Source: Reyranella sp. (GTDB taxonomy: Bacteria > Pseudomonadota > Alphaproteobacteria > Reyranellales > Reyranellaceae). Taken from it: DNA of 5,002 bases. Under the pieces are notes generated by a model. That model was not told where the DNA came from. It ran no database searches and saw only the letters and a list, made by a program, of their open reading frames with translations. A program made the position numbers and the translations under genes. Every line of letters begins with the position of its first letter. The first letter of the stretch is position 1. Where the stretch lies: positions 1-5,002 of the forward strand of contig JAKFVZ010000491.1 of the NCBI GenBank assembly GCA_021732965.1, given 5' to 3'. This document shows positions 1 to 5,002 of the stretch, piece by piece.

Positions 1-2
1 CC

Positions 3-968
3 TCAGGTGCCGGCGAGCGTGCGCAAGTAGAGCGGCCGGTCGATGTTGCCGCCACTCAGCACCAGGCCGACGCGCTTGCCGTTGAAGCGGTCGCGCTCCT
101 GCAGCAGCGCCGCCAGCGCTGCGGCCCCGGCGCCTTCCGTGAGCTGGTGCGTGTCCTCGTAATAGGCGCGCATCGCGGCGCCGATCTCGACGTCGCTCAC
201 CTGCACGATACGCTCCGCACCCTTCAGGATGACATCGAGCGCCTCGGCATCGGGACCGCGCACGGCCATGCCGTCGGCCATCGTGTCGGCGCTGTTGGTC
301 GCCACGACCTTGCCGGCCGCGAAGGAGAGCGCATAGGCGGGCGCCTCGGTCGACACGACACCGACCACCTTCGTCTTGAGCCCGAGTGCGTCGCGCACGG
401 CAATGGTGCCGCAGATGCCGGAGCCGAGCCCGATCGGCACATAGACCGTGTCGAGCGGCGGCGCGGCGCGGAACAGTTCGAGCGCATAGGTCGCCACGCC
501 GGCCACCAGGTCGCGATGGAACGACGGCACCATTGCGAGCCCGCGTTCGCCGGCCAGTTTCTGCGCGGCTTCCTTGGCGGCATCGAAGTCGTGGCCGGCC
601 TCGACCAATTCCGCGCCGAACGCGCGCATGGCAGCGTTCTTCTCGACCGAATTGCCTTCGGGCACCACGATGGTGGCCGCGATCCCGTTGCGCGCCGCCG
701 CCAGTGCGATGCTCTGGCCGTGATTGCCGCGGGTGGCGCTGACGACGCCCTTCGGTTGCGGCGAGCCGCGCTTCAGCCGGTCCATGTAGACCAGGCCGCC
801 GCGCACCTTGAAGGCGCCGGTCGGCGTGTGGTTTTCGTGCTTCACCCACACTTCGCAACCCGCCCGTTTTGCCAGCAGGGGCCAGGCATATTGGGCGGTG
901 GCCGGCATCGCGCCATGCACGATTCCGGCAGCAGTCTCGACATCGTTAAGGGACAACATGGTTGTCAC
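3..968 (-). CDS. PLP-dependent serine/threonine dehydratase-like enzyme (fold type II, no ACT domain)
   Basis: Predicted cytoplasmic PLP enzyme of the threonine dehydratase family, which deaminates threonine or serine to a 2-oxo acid and ammonia. Visible in the 321-residue product: Schiff-base Lys54 in TGAFKVRGG (51-58 region), the asparagine loop RGNHGQS (80-86), a glycine-rich phosphate loop GLGSGICG (180-187), and SGGNID (305-310), whose Ser305 would face the PLP pyridine nitrogen. The length matches short catabolic (TdcB-like) enzymes. The C-terminal ACT domain of biosynthetic IlvA is absent, so isoleucine feedback is not expected. The family-typical SFKxRG is AFKVRG here, and the phosphate loop departs from GGGGLxxG, so the substrate could be another beta-hydroxy amino acid (for example 3-hydroxyaspartate, or the EutB step of hydroxyectoine use). 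The start is either GTG at 968 or ATG at 959 (318 residues); neither has a strong Shine-Dalgarno sequence. The gene is divergent from the amidohydrolase gene. Family is secure, substrate is not. Confidence 0.9.
   Translation of the reverse strand: MTTMLSLNDVETAAGIVHGAMPATAQYAWPLLAKRAGCEVWVKHENHTPTGAFKVRGGLVYMDRLKRGSPQPKGVVSATRGNHGQSIALAAARNGIAATIVVPEGNSVEKNAAMRAFGAELVEAGHDFDAAKEAAQKLAGERGLAMVPSFHRDLVAGVATYALELFRAAPPLDTVYVPIGLGSGICGTIAVRDALGLKTKVVGVVSTEAPAYALSFAAGKVVATNSADTMADGMAVRGPDAEALDVILKGAERIVQVSDVEIGAAMRAYYEDTHQLTEGAGAAALAALLQERDRFNGKRVGLVLSGGNIDRPLYLRTLAGT
952..966. promoter_or_regulatory. Inverted repeat over the dehydratase start codons (candidate operator)
   Basis: GACAAC and GTTGTC form perfect 6-bp arms around a 3-bp centre. 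The repeat covers both possible start codons of the minus-strand dehydratase gene (ATG at 959-957 and part of GTG at 968-966). A dyad of this size in a compact divergent control region fits a dimeric repressor site, but no regulator gene is visible in the window and the site matches no consensus I can name with confidence. Confidence 0.35.
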
Positions 969-971
969 TTT

Positions 972-985
972 GGTCTAAGATGACC
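972..985. promoter_or_regulatory. Short inverted repeat in the divergent gap (candidate operator)
   Basis: GGTC and GACC form perfect 4-bp arms around the 6-bp centre TAAGAT, in the middle of the 39-bp gap between the divergent genes. It lies directly against the next dyad (986-999). The short arms make it weak evidence alone; it matters mainly as part of a run of three dyads. Confidence 0.25.
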
Positions 986-999
986 CCGGTTCCAACCGG
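986..999. promoter_or_regulatory. Inverted repeat overlapping the amidohydrolase ribosome binding site
   Basis: CCGGTT and AACCGG form perfect 6-bp arms separated by CC. The right arm shares its last bases with the CGGAG Shine-Dalgarno element (997-1001) of the gene starting at 1008. It could be a DNA operator. In RNA it could fold as a small hairpin that hides part of the ribosome binding site, though a 2-nt loop would have to open to about 4 nt. Confidence 0.35.
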
Positions 1000-1001
1000 A
1001 G
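997..1001 (+). promoter_or_regulatory. Shine-Dalgarno sequence of the amidohydrolase gene
   Basis: CGGAG lies 6 nt upstream of the ATG at 1008 and supports that codon as the start. The conserved M20 N-terminal segment (HAHPELAFEE) begins only 21 residues later, so little N-terminal sequence can be missing. Confidence 0.7.
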
Positions 1002-1007
1002 TACCCA

Positions 1008-2177
1008 ATGCCCGTTCTGCCGCGTGCCCTCGAAATCCAGGGCGAGATCTCGGCGATCCGCCGTGACATCCATGCCCATCCCGAACTCGCCTTCGAGGAA
1101 AACCGCACTTCCGACGTCGTGGCCGCCAAGCTGCAGGAGTGGGGACTGGAAGTGACGCGCGGACTGGGCAAGACCGGTCTCGTGGGCACGCTCCGCAAGG
1201 GCAACTCGCTGAAGTCGATCGGCCTGCGCGCCGACATGGACTGCCTGCCGATGGACGAGACCAACGATTTCGCCCACCGGTCGACGAACCCCGGCCGCAT
1301 GCACGCCTGCGGCCATGACGGCCACACCGCGATGTTGCTGGGGGCTGCAAAAATGCTCAGCGAGACACGGAACTTCGAGGGGGCCGTCCACTTTATCTTC
1401 CAGCCGGCCGAAGAGGGTGGCGGCGGGGCCAAGGTGATGATCGAGGACGGGCTGTTCGAGAAATTCCCCTGCGACGCGGTGTTCGCCATCCACAACAAGC
1501 CCGGCCTTCCGCTCGGCCACATCGTGACCAAGGGCGGCCCCTTGCTGGCCGCCGCCGATCGTTGGGACATCCGCATCAAAGGCAAGGGCGGCCATGCCGC
1601 CCATCCGCACACCACCCTCGATCCCATGGTCGTCGGCGCCAACATCGTCATGGCCTTGCAGACCATCGTGTCGCGCAACATAGACCCCATCGATTCGTCG
1701 GTCGTGACGGTCGGCTTCTTCCATGCCGGCTCGGCCTACAACGTCATCCCGGGCGAGGCGCATATCGGCGGCACGACGCGCACGACCACGCCGGAGAATC
1801 GCGCGCTGATCGAGCGCCGCATCGACGAGATCTGTGAGGGCGCCGCGAAGATGCACGGCGTCAAGATCGAGGTCGAGCACAAGCCAGGCTATCCGCCGAC
1901 GGTGAATGACGTCGACCAGGCCCGCTTCGCGGCCGACGTGGCGACCGGCGTCTGCGGCGAGCACGCGGTCAAGGACAATACCCGTCCCAGCATGGGCGCC
2001 GAGGACTTCTCCTACATGCTGGAGAAGGTGCCGGGCGCCATGGTGTGGCTGGGCAATGGCGGCGATTCGGTCAGCCTCCACAATTCCCGCTACGACTTCA
2101 ACGACATGGCCATTCCCTTCGGCGTGAGCTTCTTCGTCCGCACCGTCGAGCGCTTTCTCGACGCCAAGGCGGCCTAG
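1008..2177 (+). CDS. M20 family metallo-amidohydrolase (HipO/IAA-amino acid hydrolase type)
   Basis: Predicted cytoplasmic zinc- or manganese-dependent hydrolase that cleaves the amide bond of an N-acyl amino acid or related amide. The 389-residue length is normal for the hippurate hydrolase / IAA-amino acid hydrolase branch. Motifs in order: HAHPELAFEE (22-31), LRADMDCLPMDE (73-84), the metal motif HACGHDGH (99-106, ligands Cys101 and His103), QPAEEGGGG (132-140, catalytic Glu135 and metal-binding Glu136), His162 in AIHNKP, the dimerisation domain from about 185 to 295 with GGHAAHPH (194-201), SMGAEDF (328-334), and metal-ligand His358 in LHNSRYDFND. All expected catalytic and metal residues are present and there is no signal peptide. 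The start has a good Shine-Dalgarno sequence. The stop lies 24 bp before the exporter gene, so the two are probably co-transcribed. The natural acyl group cannot be read from sequence; database names such as hippurate hydrolase or amidohydrolase are only family labels. Confidence 0.93.
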   Translation: MPVLPRALEIQGEISAIRRDIHAHPELAFEENRTSDVVAAKLQEWGLEVTRGLGKTGLVGTLRKGNSLKSIGLRADMDCLPMDETNDFAHRSTNPGRMHACGHDGHTAMLLGAAKMLSETRNFEGAVHFIFQPAEEGGGGAKVMIEDGLFEKFPCDAVFAIHNKPGLPLGHIVTKGGPLLAAADRWDIRIKGKGGHAAHPHTTLDPMVVGANIVMALQTIVSRNIDPIDSSVVTVGFFHAGSAYNVIPGEAHIGGTTRTTTPENRALIERRIDEICEGAAKMHGVKIEVEHKPGYPPTVNDVDQARFAADVATGVCGEHAVKDNTRPSMGAEDFSYMLEKVPGAMVWLGNGGDSVSLHNSRYDFNDMAIPFGVSFFVRTVERFLDAKAA

Positions 2178-2201
2178 AGACAACGGACGCGGACGGACCA
2201 A

Positions 2202-3962
2202 ATGGAATTCTTCCGCGTCTATGGCCGGGTCATCGGCCTGCTGCGGGCCGAGAAAGGCCTCGCGATCACGCTGGCCATCGCGAACATCGCGGTGGCCGGG
2301 CTGCAGTTCTACGAGCCCGTCCTGTTCGGCAAGGTCATCGACCTGCTGAGCAATGCCCGCAACAAGCCGGTCGAGGTGCTGTGGCGCGAGGCCCGCGAGA
2401 TCCTGGCCATCTGGGCGCTGGTCGGCATCGGCGGCATCGTGGCCAACATGGTGGTCTCCCTGCAGGCCGACCGGATGGCTCATCGCCGGCGCCTGGGTGC
2501 CATGGCGACATACTTCCAGCATCTGCTGATGCTGCCCTTCTCGTTCCACAACGCGCAGCATTCGGGCCGGCTGATCAAGGTCATGCTGACCGGCGTCGAC
2601 AACCTGTTCGGCATCTGGCTGTCCTTCTTCCGCGAGAACCTCGCGACCCTGGTGGCGCTGTTCGTCATGCTGCCGCTCAGCATGTTCATGAACTGGCGAC
2701 TGGGCCTGCTGCTGCTGGTGCTGATCGTCTTCTTTGCCGTCACCAACGTCTGGGTTGTGAGCAAGACCGACCGGCTGCAGAAGAAGGTCGAGGACCTGCA
2801 CAGCGAGCTGGCCGGCCGGGCGGGCGACGCGCTGGGCAACATCCACCTGATCCAGAGCTTCGTGCGGCTGGGCGCCGAGACGCGCGAGATGCACCGCATC
2901 ATCGGCCAGACGCTCGCGGCGCAGTTCCCGGTGCTGAACTGGTGGGCGTTCCTGTCGGTGCTGACGCGCGCCGCCTCGACCATCACCGTCATCCTGATCT
3001 TCGTACTGGGCACCTGGCTCTACACGCGCGGCGAGGCGACGGTCGGCGAGATCGTGAGCTTCATGGGCTTCGCCACCATGCTGATCGGCCGCATGGACCA
3101 GGCCTCGGGCTTTGTCAGCCGCATCTTCTTCCAGATGCCCTCGCTCGGCGATTTCTTCCGCGTGCTCGATTCTCAGTCGACCGTGCCGGACAAGCCCAAC
3201 GGCATCGACATCGGACGGGCCAAGGGCGAGGTCGAGTTCGACGACATCAACTTCTCCTACGACGGCAAGCGCCCGGCGCTGGTCCATTTCTCGCTGAAGG
3301 TCCCGGCCGGCGCGACCGTGGCCTTCGTCGGCCCCACCGGGGCGGGCAAGAGCACGGCGCTGTCGCTGCTGCACCGCATGTGGGACGCCCAGTCCGGCGT
3401 CGTCCGCATCGACGGCGTCGACCATCGCGACATCAAGCTCGAGTCCCTGCGGCGCAACATCGGCGTGGTGTTCCAGGACAGCACCATGTTCTACCGCTCG
3501 ATCGCCGACAATCTGCGCATCGGCAAGCCCGACGCCACGCAGGCAGAGCTCGAGGAGGCGGCGAAGCTTGCCGAGGCCCATGAGTTCATCATGCGCCAGC
3601 CGCAGGGCTATGAGACGCTGGTCGGCGAGCGTGGCACGACCCTGTCGGGCGGCGAGCGCCAGCGCCTGGCGATCGCCCGGGCGCTGCTCAAGAATCCGCC
3701 CATCCTGATCCTCGACGAGGCGACCAGCGCGCTCGATTCGGTCACCGAGGCGCGGATCCAGAAGGCGTTGAAGGTGCTGATGCAGGGCCGCACGACCTTC
3801 GTGATCGCCCACCGGCTGTCGACCATCCGCGAAGCCGACCAGGTCGTGGTCTTCGAGCATGGCCGCGTCGTCGAGCAGGGCGCGTATAAGGAACTGGTGT
3901 CCCGCGGCGGCGCCTTCGCGCGCCTGGTGGCCACGCAGCAGGCTGGCATAGAATCTGCCTGA
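2202..3962 (+). CDS. ndvA: NdvA/ChvA-like ABC exporter, fused permease and ATPase (cyclic beta-1,2-glucan exporter family)
   Basis: Half-transporter of the type I ABC exporter family, predicted to work as a homodimer in the inner membrane. Residues about 1-320 are the membrane domain, with hydrophobic segments near 21-47, 66-88, 145-163, 165-187, 247-272 and 280-297. Residues about 340-586 are the ATPase: A-loop Tyr353, Walker A GPTGAGKST (377-385), Q-loop Gln425, signature LSGGERQ (481-487), Walker B ILILDE (501-506, catalytic Glu506), SALD (509-512) and switch His537. All are intact. The N-terminus, the PVLNWWA segment (243-249), GEIVSFMGFATMLIGRMDQ (282-300) and the 586-residue length resemble, from memory, rhizobial NdvA, which exports cyclic beta-1,2-glucan to the periplasm. 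No glucan synthase (NdvB) gene is in the window, so that cargo is inferred from family resemblance only; a lipid or other glycan is possible. The Shine-Dalgarno sequence is weak (GGACGGA, 2191-2197), and the 24-bp gap suggests co-transcription with the amidohydrolase gene. Confidence 0.85.
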   Translation: MEFFRVYGRVIGLLRAEKGLAITLAIANIAVAGLQFYEPVLFGKVIDLLSNARNKPVEVLWREAREILAIWALVGIGGIVANMVVSLQADRMAHRRRLGAMATYFQHLLMLPFSFHNAQHSGRLIKVMLTGVDNLFGIWLSFFRENLATLVALFVMLPLSMFMNWRLGLLLLVLIVFFAVTNVWVVSKTDRLQKKVEDLHSELAGRAGDALGNIHLIQSFVRLGAETREMHRIIGQTLAAQFPVLNWWAFLSVLTRAASTITVILIFVLGTWLYTRGEATVGEIVSFMGFATMLIGRMDQASGFVSRIFFQMPSLGDFFRVLDSQSTVPDKPNGIDIGRAKGEVEFDDINFSYDGKRPALVHFSLKVPAGATVAFVGPTGAGKSTALSLLHRMWDAQSGVVRIDGVDHRDIKLESLRRNIGVVFQDSTMFYRSIADNLRIGKPDATQAELEEAAKLAEAHEFIMRQPQGYETLVGERGTTLSGGERQRLAIARALLKNPPILILDEATSALDSVTEARIQKALKVLMQGRTTFVIAHRLSTIREADQVVVFEHGRVVEQGAYKELVSRGGAFARLVATQQAGIESA

Positions 3963-3968
3963 TATCCC

Positions 3969-3996
3969 CTTGGCGGGCGTCAAATGTCCGCCTAAG
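3969..3996 (+). promoter_or_regulatory. Hairpin A just after the exporter gene
   Basis: GGCGGGC (3972-3978) pairs with GTCCGCC (3986-3992), with one G-U pair and a 7-nt loop. CTT (3969-3971) and AAG (3994-3996) extend the stem past a single bulged T at 3993, giving about 10 pairs. It starts 7 nt after the exporter stop codon. No T-run follows, so it is not a standard intrinsic terminator. It could protect the upstream 3' end, pause polymerase, or act as one arm of a switch with hairpin B. Confidence 0.45.
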
Positions 3997-3998
3997 AG
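3970..3998 (+). promoter_or_regulatory. Possible sigma-70 promoter for the substrate-binding protein gene
   Basis: TTGGCG (3970-3975) and TAAGAG (3993-3998) are separated by exactly 17 bp. The -35 is close to the alphaproteobacterial CTTGAC form when read from 3969; the -10 is poor (3 of 6 to TATAAT). A separate promoter here would let the binding protein be expressed more than the exporter upstream. Weak evidence, since chance matches of this quality are common. Confidence 0.25.
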
Positions 3999-4007
3999 TC
4001 GCGGACA
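3985..4007 (+). promoter_or_regulatory. Hairpin B, overlapping and competing with hairpin A
   Basis: TGTCCGC (3985-3991) and GCGGACA (4001-4007) are perfect 7-bp complementary arms around a 9-nt loop. The left arm is the same segment used as the right arm of hairpin A, so the two cannot form together. It lies 9 nt upstream of the AGGGGG Shine-Dalgarno element of the binding-protein gene. Confidence 0.45.
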
Positions 4008-4015
4008 GGGAACTC

Positions 4016-4021
4016 AGGGGG
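4016..4021 (+). promoter_or_regulatory. Shine-Dalgarno sequence of the substrate-binding protein gene
   Basis: AGGGGG lies 9 nt before the ATG at 4031 and fixes that start, which is followed at once by a well-formed signal peptide. The segment ATCCCCTT at 3964-3971 is complementary to AGGGGGAT at 4016-4023 (one G-U pair), so the site could be masked in a folded leader. Confidence 0.7.
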
Positions 4022-4030
4022 ATCGATAAA

Positions 4031-5002
4031 ATGAGCAAATTCGCCAAGATGCTGGGCGGCGCGGCGGCTGTCGCCCTCGCCCTGGGCAGCCTGCCGGCCA
4101 ATGCCCAGACCGCGATCAAATTCACCCTCGACTGGGTATTCCAGGGCCCGACCTCGCCGTTCCTGGTGGCCTTGGAGAAGGGCTACTACAAGGCCGAGGG
4201 CCTCGACGTGACGATGGATCCCGGCCAGGGCTCGGCCGGCGCGGTCCAGCGCGTGGCGACCGGCGCCTACCAGATCGGCTTCGCCGACGTGAACTCGACC
4301 ATCGAATACAACGCCAAGAACCCGGGCAAGGAAGTGCTCTGCGTGTTCATGGTCTACGACTTCGCGCCGTTCGGCGTCTATGCGCTGAAGAAGAGCGGCA
4401 TCAAGACGCCCAAGGACCTCGAGGGCAAGAAGCTCGGCGCCCCGGTGTTCGACGCCAGCTTCCGCCTGTTCCCGGCCTTCGCCAAGAAGAACGGCATTTC
4501 CAAGTGGGAGCACGTCAACCTGACGCCGCAGCTGCGCGAGCAGAGCCTGGTCCAGGGCACGGTCGACTTCATCTCGGGTCACTACTTCTCCTCGATGCTC
4601 GACCTGAAGGCGCGCGGCGTGGCCTTCGAGGACATCACCGCGATGCGCTTCGTCGACTTCGGCATGGACGTCTACGGCAACGGCGTCGTGGTCTCCGGAG
4701 AAATGGCGAAGAACGAGAAGGCGGTGAAGGGCTTCCTCGCCGCCACGATGAAGGGCTGGAAGGACGTCATCGCCAATCCGCAGCTCGGCATCGCTGCCGC
4801 CAAGAAGCGCGATCCGCTGATCGACGAGAAGCTCGAGATGGAACGGCTCAAGATCTCGCTCGAGACCAACATCCTGACGCCCTATGTGAAGGCCAATGGC
4901 ATGGGCGACGTCGACCCGGTCCGCTTCGCCCGCGCCGTGAAGGACGTGTCCGAGGCCTTCGGCCTGCCGGCCGCGCCCGCGTCGGACAAGGTGTTCAGCA
5001 AC
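4031..5002 (+). CDS. ABC importer periplasmic substrate-binding protein, NMT1/THI5-like (3' end cut by window)
   Basis: Open reading frame from ATG at 4031 running off the window after 324 codons with no stop; family members are usually about 320-340 residues, so only the extreme C-terminus is likely missing. Residues 1-25 are a Sec signal peptide: Lys3 and Lys6, a hydrophobic core at 7-21, and an ANA cleavage site before Gln26. No lipobox Cys is present, so the protein should be free in the periplasm. The mature start is typical of the NMT1/THI5 and SsuA/TauA superfamily: LDWVFQGPTSPFLVALEKGYY (33-53), GLDVTMDPGQGSAG (57-70), VATGAYQIGFADVNS (75-89), KTPKDLEGKKLGAP (125-138). Known ligands in this superfamily include thiamine pyrimidine precursors, taurine, alkanesulfonates and riboflavin; sequence alone does not choose. 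The only cysteine is Cys104, so the CCCFC motif of true yeast THI5 enzymes is absent and this is a binder, not a pyrimidine synthase. Its permease and ATPase genes probably lie downstream. It follows the exporter gene by 68 bp. Confidence 0.9.
   Translation, partial: MSKFAKMLGGAAAVALALGSLPANAQTAIKFTLDWVFQGPTSPFLVALEKGYYKAEGLDVTMDPGQGSAGAVQRVATGAYQIGFADVNSTIEYNAKNPGKEVLCVFMVYDFAPFGVYALKKSGIKTPKDLEGKKLGAPVFDASFRLFPAFAKKNGISKWEHVNLTPQLREQSLVQGTVDFISGHYFSSMLDLKARGVAFEDITAMRFVDFGMDVYGNGVVVSGEMAKNEKAVKGFLAATMKGWKDVIANPQLGIAAAKKRDPLIDEKLEMERLKISLETNILTPYVKANGMGDVDPVRFARAVKDVSEAFGLPAAPASDKVFSN

Noticed and set aside
147..983. A 278-codon plus-strand open frame opposite the dehydratase gene.
   Set aside because: Low-complexity Arg/His/Ala-rich product with no motif; the minus-strand frame carries an intact PLP enzyme.
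2184..2195. Tandem CGGACG repeat before the exporter start.
   Set aside because: Only two 6-bp copies in G+C-rich sequence; most simply explained by chance around a weak ribosome binding site.
2045..3583. A 512-codon plus-strand open frame overlapping the end of the amidohydrolase gene and most of the exporter gene.
   Set aside because: Out-of-frame shadow with an Arg/Ala/Pro-rich product; the exporter frame has every ABC motif.
975..3983. A 1002-codon open frame on the minus strand, antisense to the amidohydrolase and exporter genes.
   Set aside because: It lies opposite two genes with complete family motifs. Its product is rich in His, Asp, Arg, Ala and Gln with no recognisable domain, as expected when G/C-ending codons are read in antisense. 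Long stop-free antisense frames are common in high-G+C genomes.
3969..3998. Rho-independent terminator after the exporter gene.
   Set aside because: There is a good G+C-rich stem but no T-run after it; the following bases are AGTCGCGG.
3963..4030. TPP riboswitch before the NMT1/THI5-like gene.
   Set aside because: The conserved CUGAGA and the downstream conserved core of the TPP aptamer are absent, and 68 nt is short for aptamer plus expression platform.
3992..4582. Minus-strand open frames opposite the binding-protein gene.
   Set aside because: The plus-strand frame has a Shine-Dalgarno sequence, signal peptide and NMT1-family motifs; the antisense products look like shadows.

Overview
The window comes from a high-G+C bacterial chromosome, with G or C in nearly all third codon positions. 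It most likely belongs to an alphaproteobacterium, perhaps Hyphomicrobiales or a relative. The pointers are an exporter that looks like the rhizobial NdvA/ChvA family, an HipO-type M20 amidohydrolase, and an NMT1/THI5-type periplasmic binding protein, a mix common in soil alphaproteobacteria. The genus is not determined.

Layout: one minus-strand gene (3-968) encodes a PLP-dependent serine/threonine dehydratase-like enzyme without an ACT regulatory domain. It is divergent from a plus-strand set that begins at 1008, and only 39 bp separate the two start codons. The plus-strand set is an M20 amidohydrolase (1008-2177), then a full-length NdvA-like ABC exporter (2202-3962, 24 bp downstream), then an ABC-importer substrate-binding protein (4031 to beyond 5002). 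The binding protein has a signal peptide, and its 3' end is cut by the window edge. Coding density is very high and there is no gene-free stretch over 300 bp.

Two non-coding segments hold most of the unexplained structure. The divergent gap and its flanks (952-999) carry three inverted repeats laid end to end. One covers the dehydratase start codons and one overlaps the amidohydrolase ribosome binding site. The 68-bp gap before the binding-protein gene (3963-4030) contains two mutually exclusive hairpins plus a distal segment that can pair with the Shine-Dalgarno sequence. The same gap holds a 17-bp-spaced promoter-like pair.

How the genes may work together (inference): the enzymes suggest catabolism or salvage of an amino-acid-like or N-acylated compound. 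The periplasmic protein would capture a small nitrogenous or sulfur-containing ligand, the amidohydrolase would cleave an amide, and the dehydratase would deaminate a hydroxy-amino acid. The exporter is not obviously part of such a pathway and may simply share the transcript. No RNA genes, CRISPR arrays, insertion sequences or phage genes were seen. I do not see convincing evidence of a wholly new system. The intergenic regulatory structure and the unusual gene combination are the best leads.
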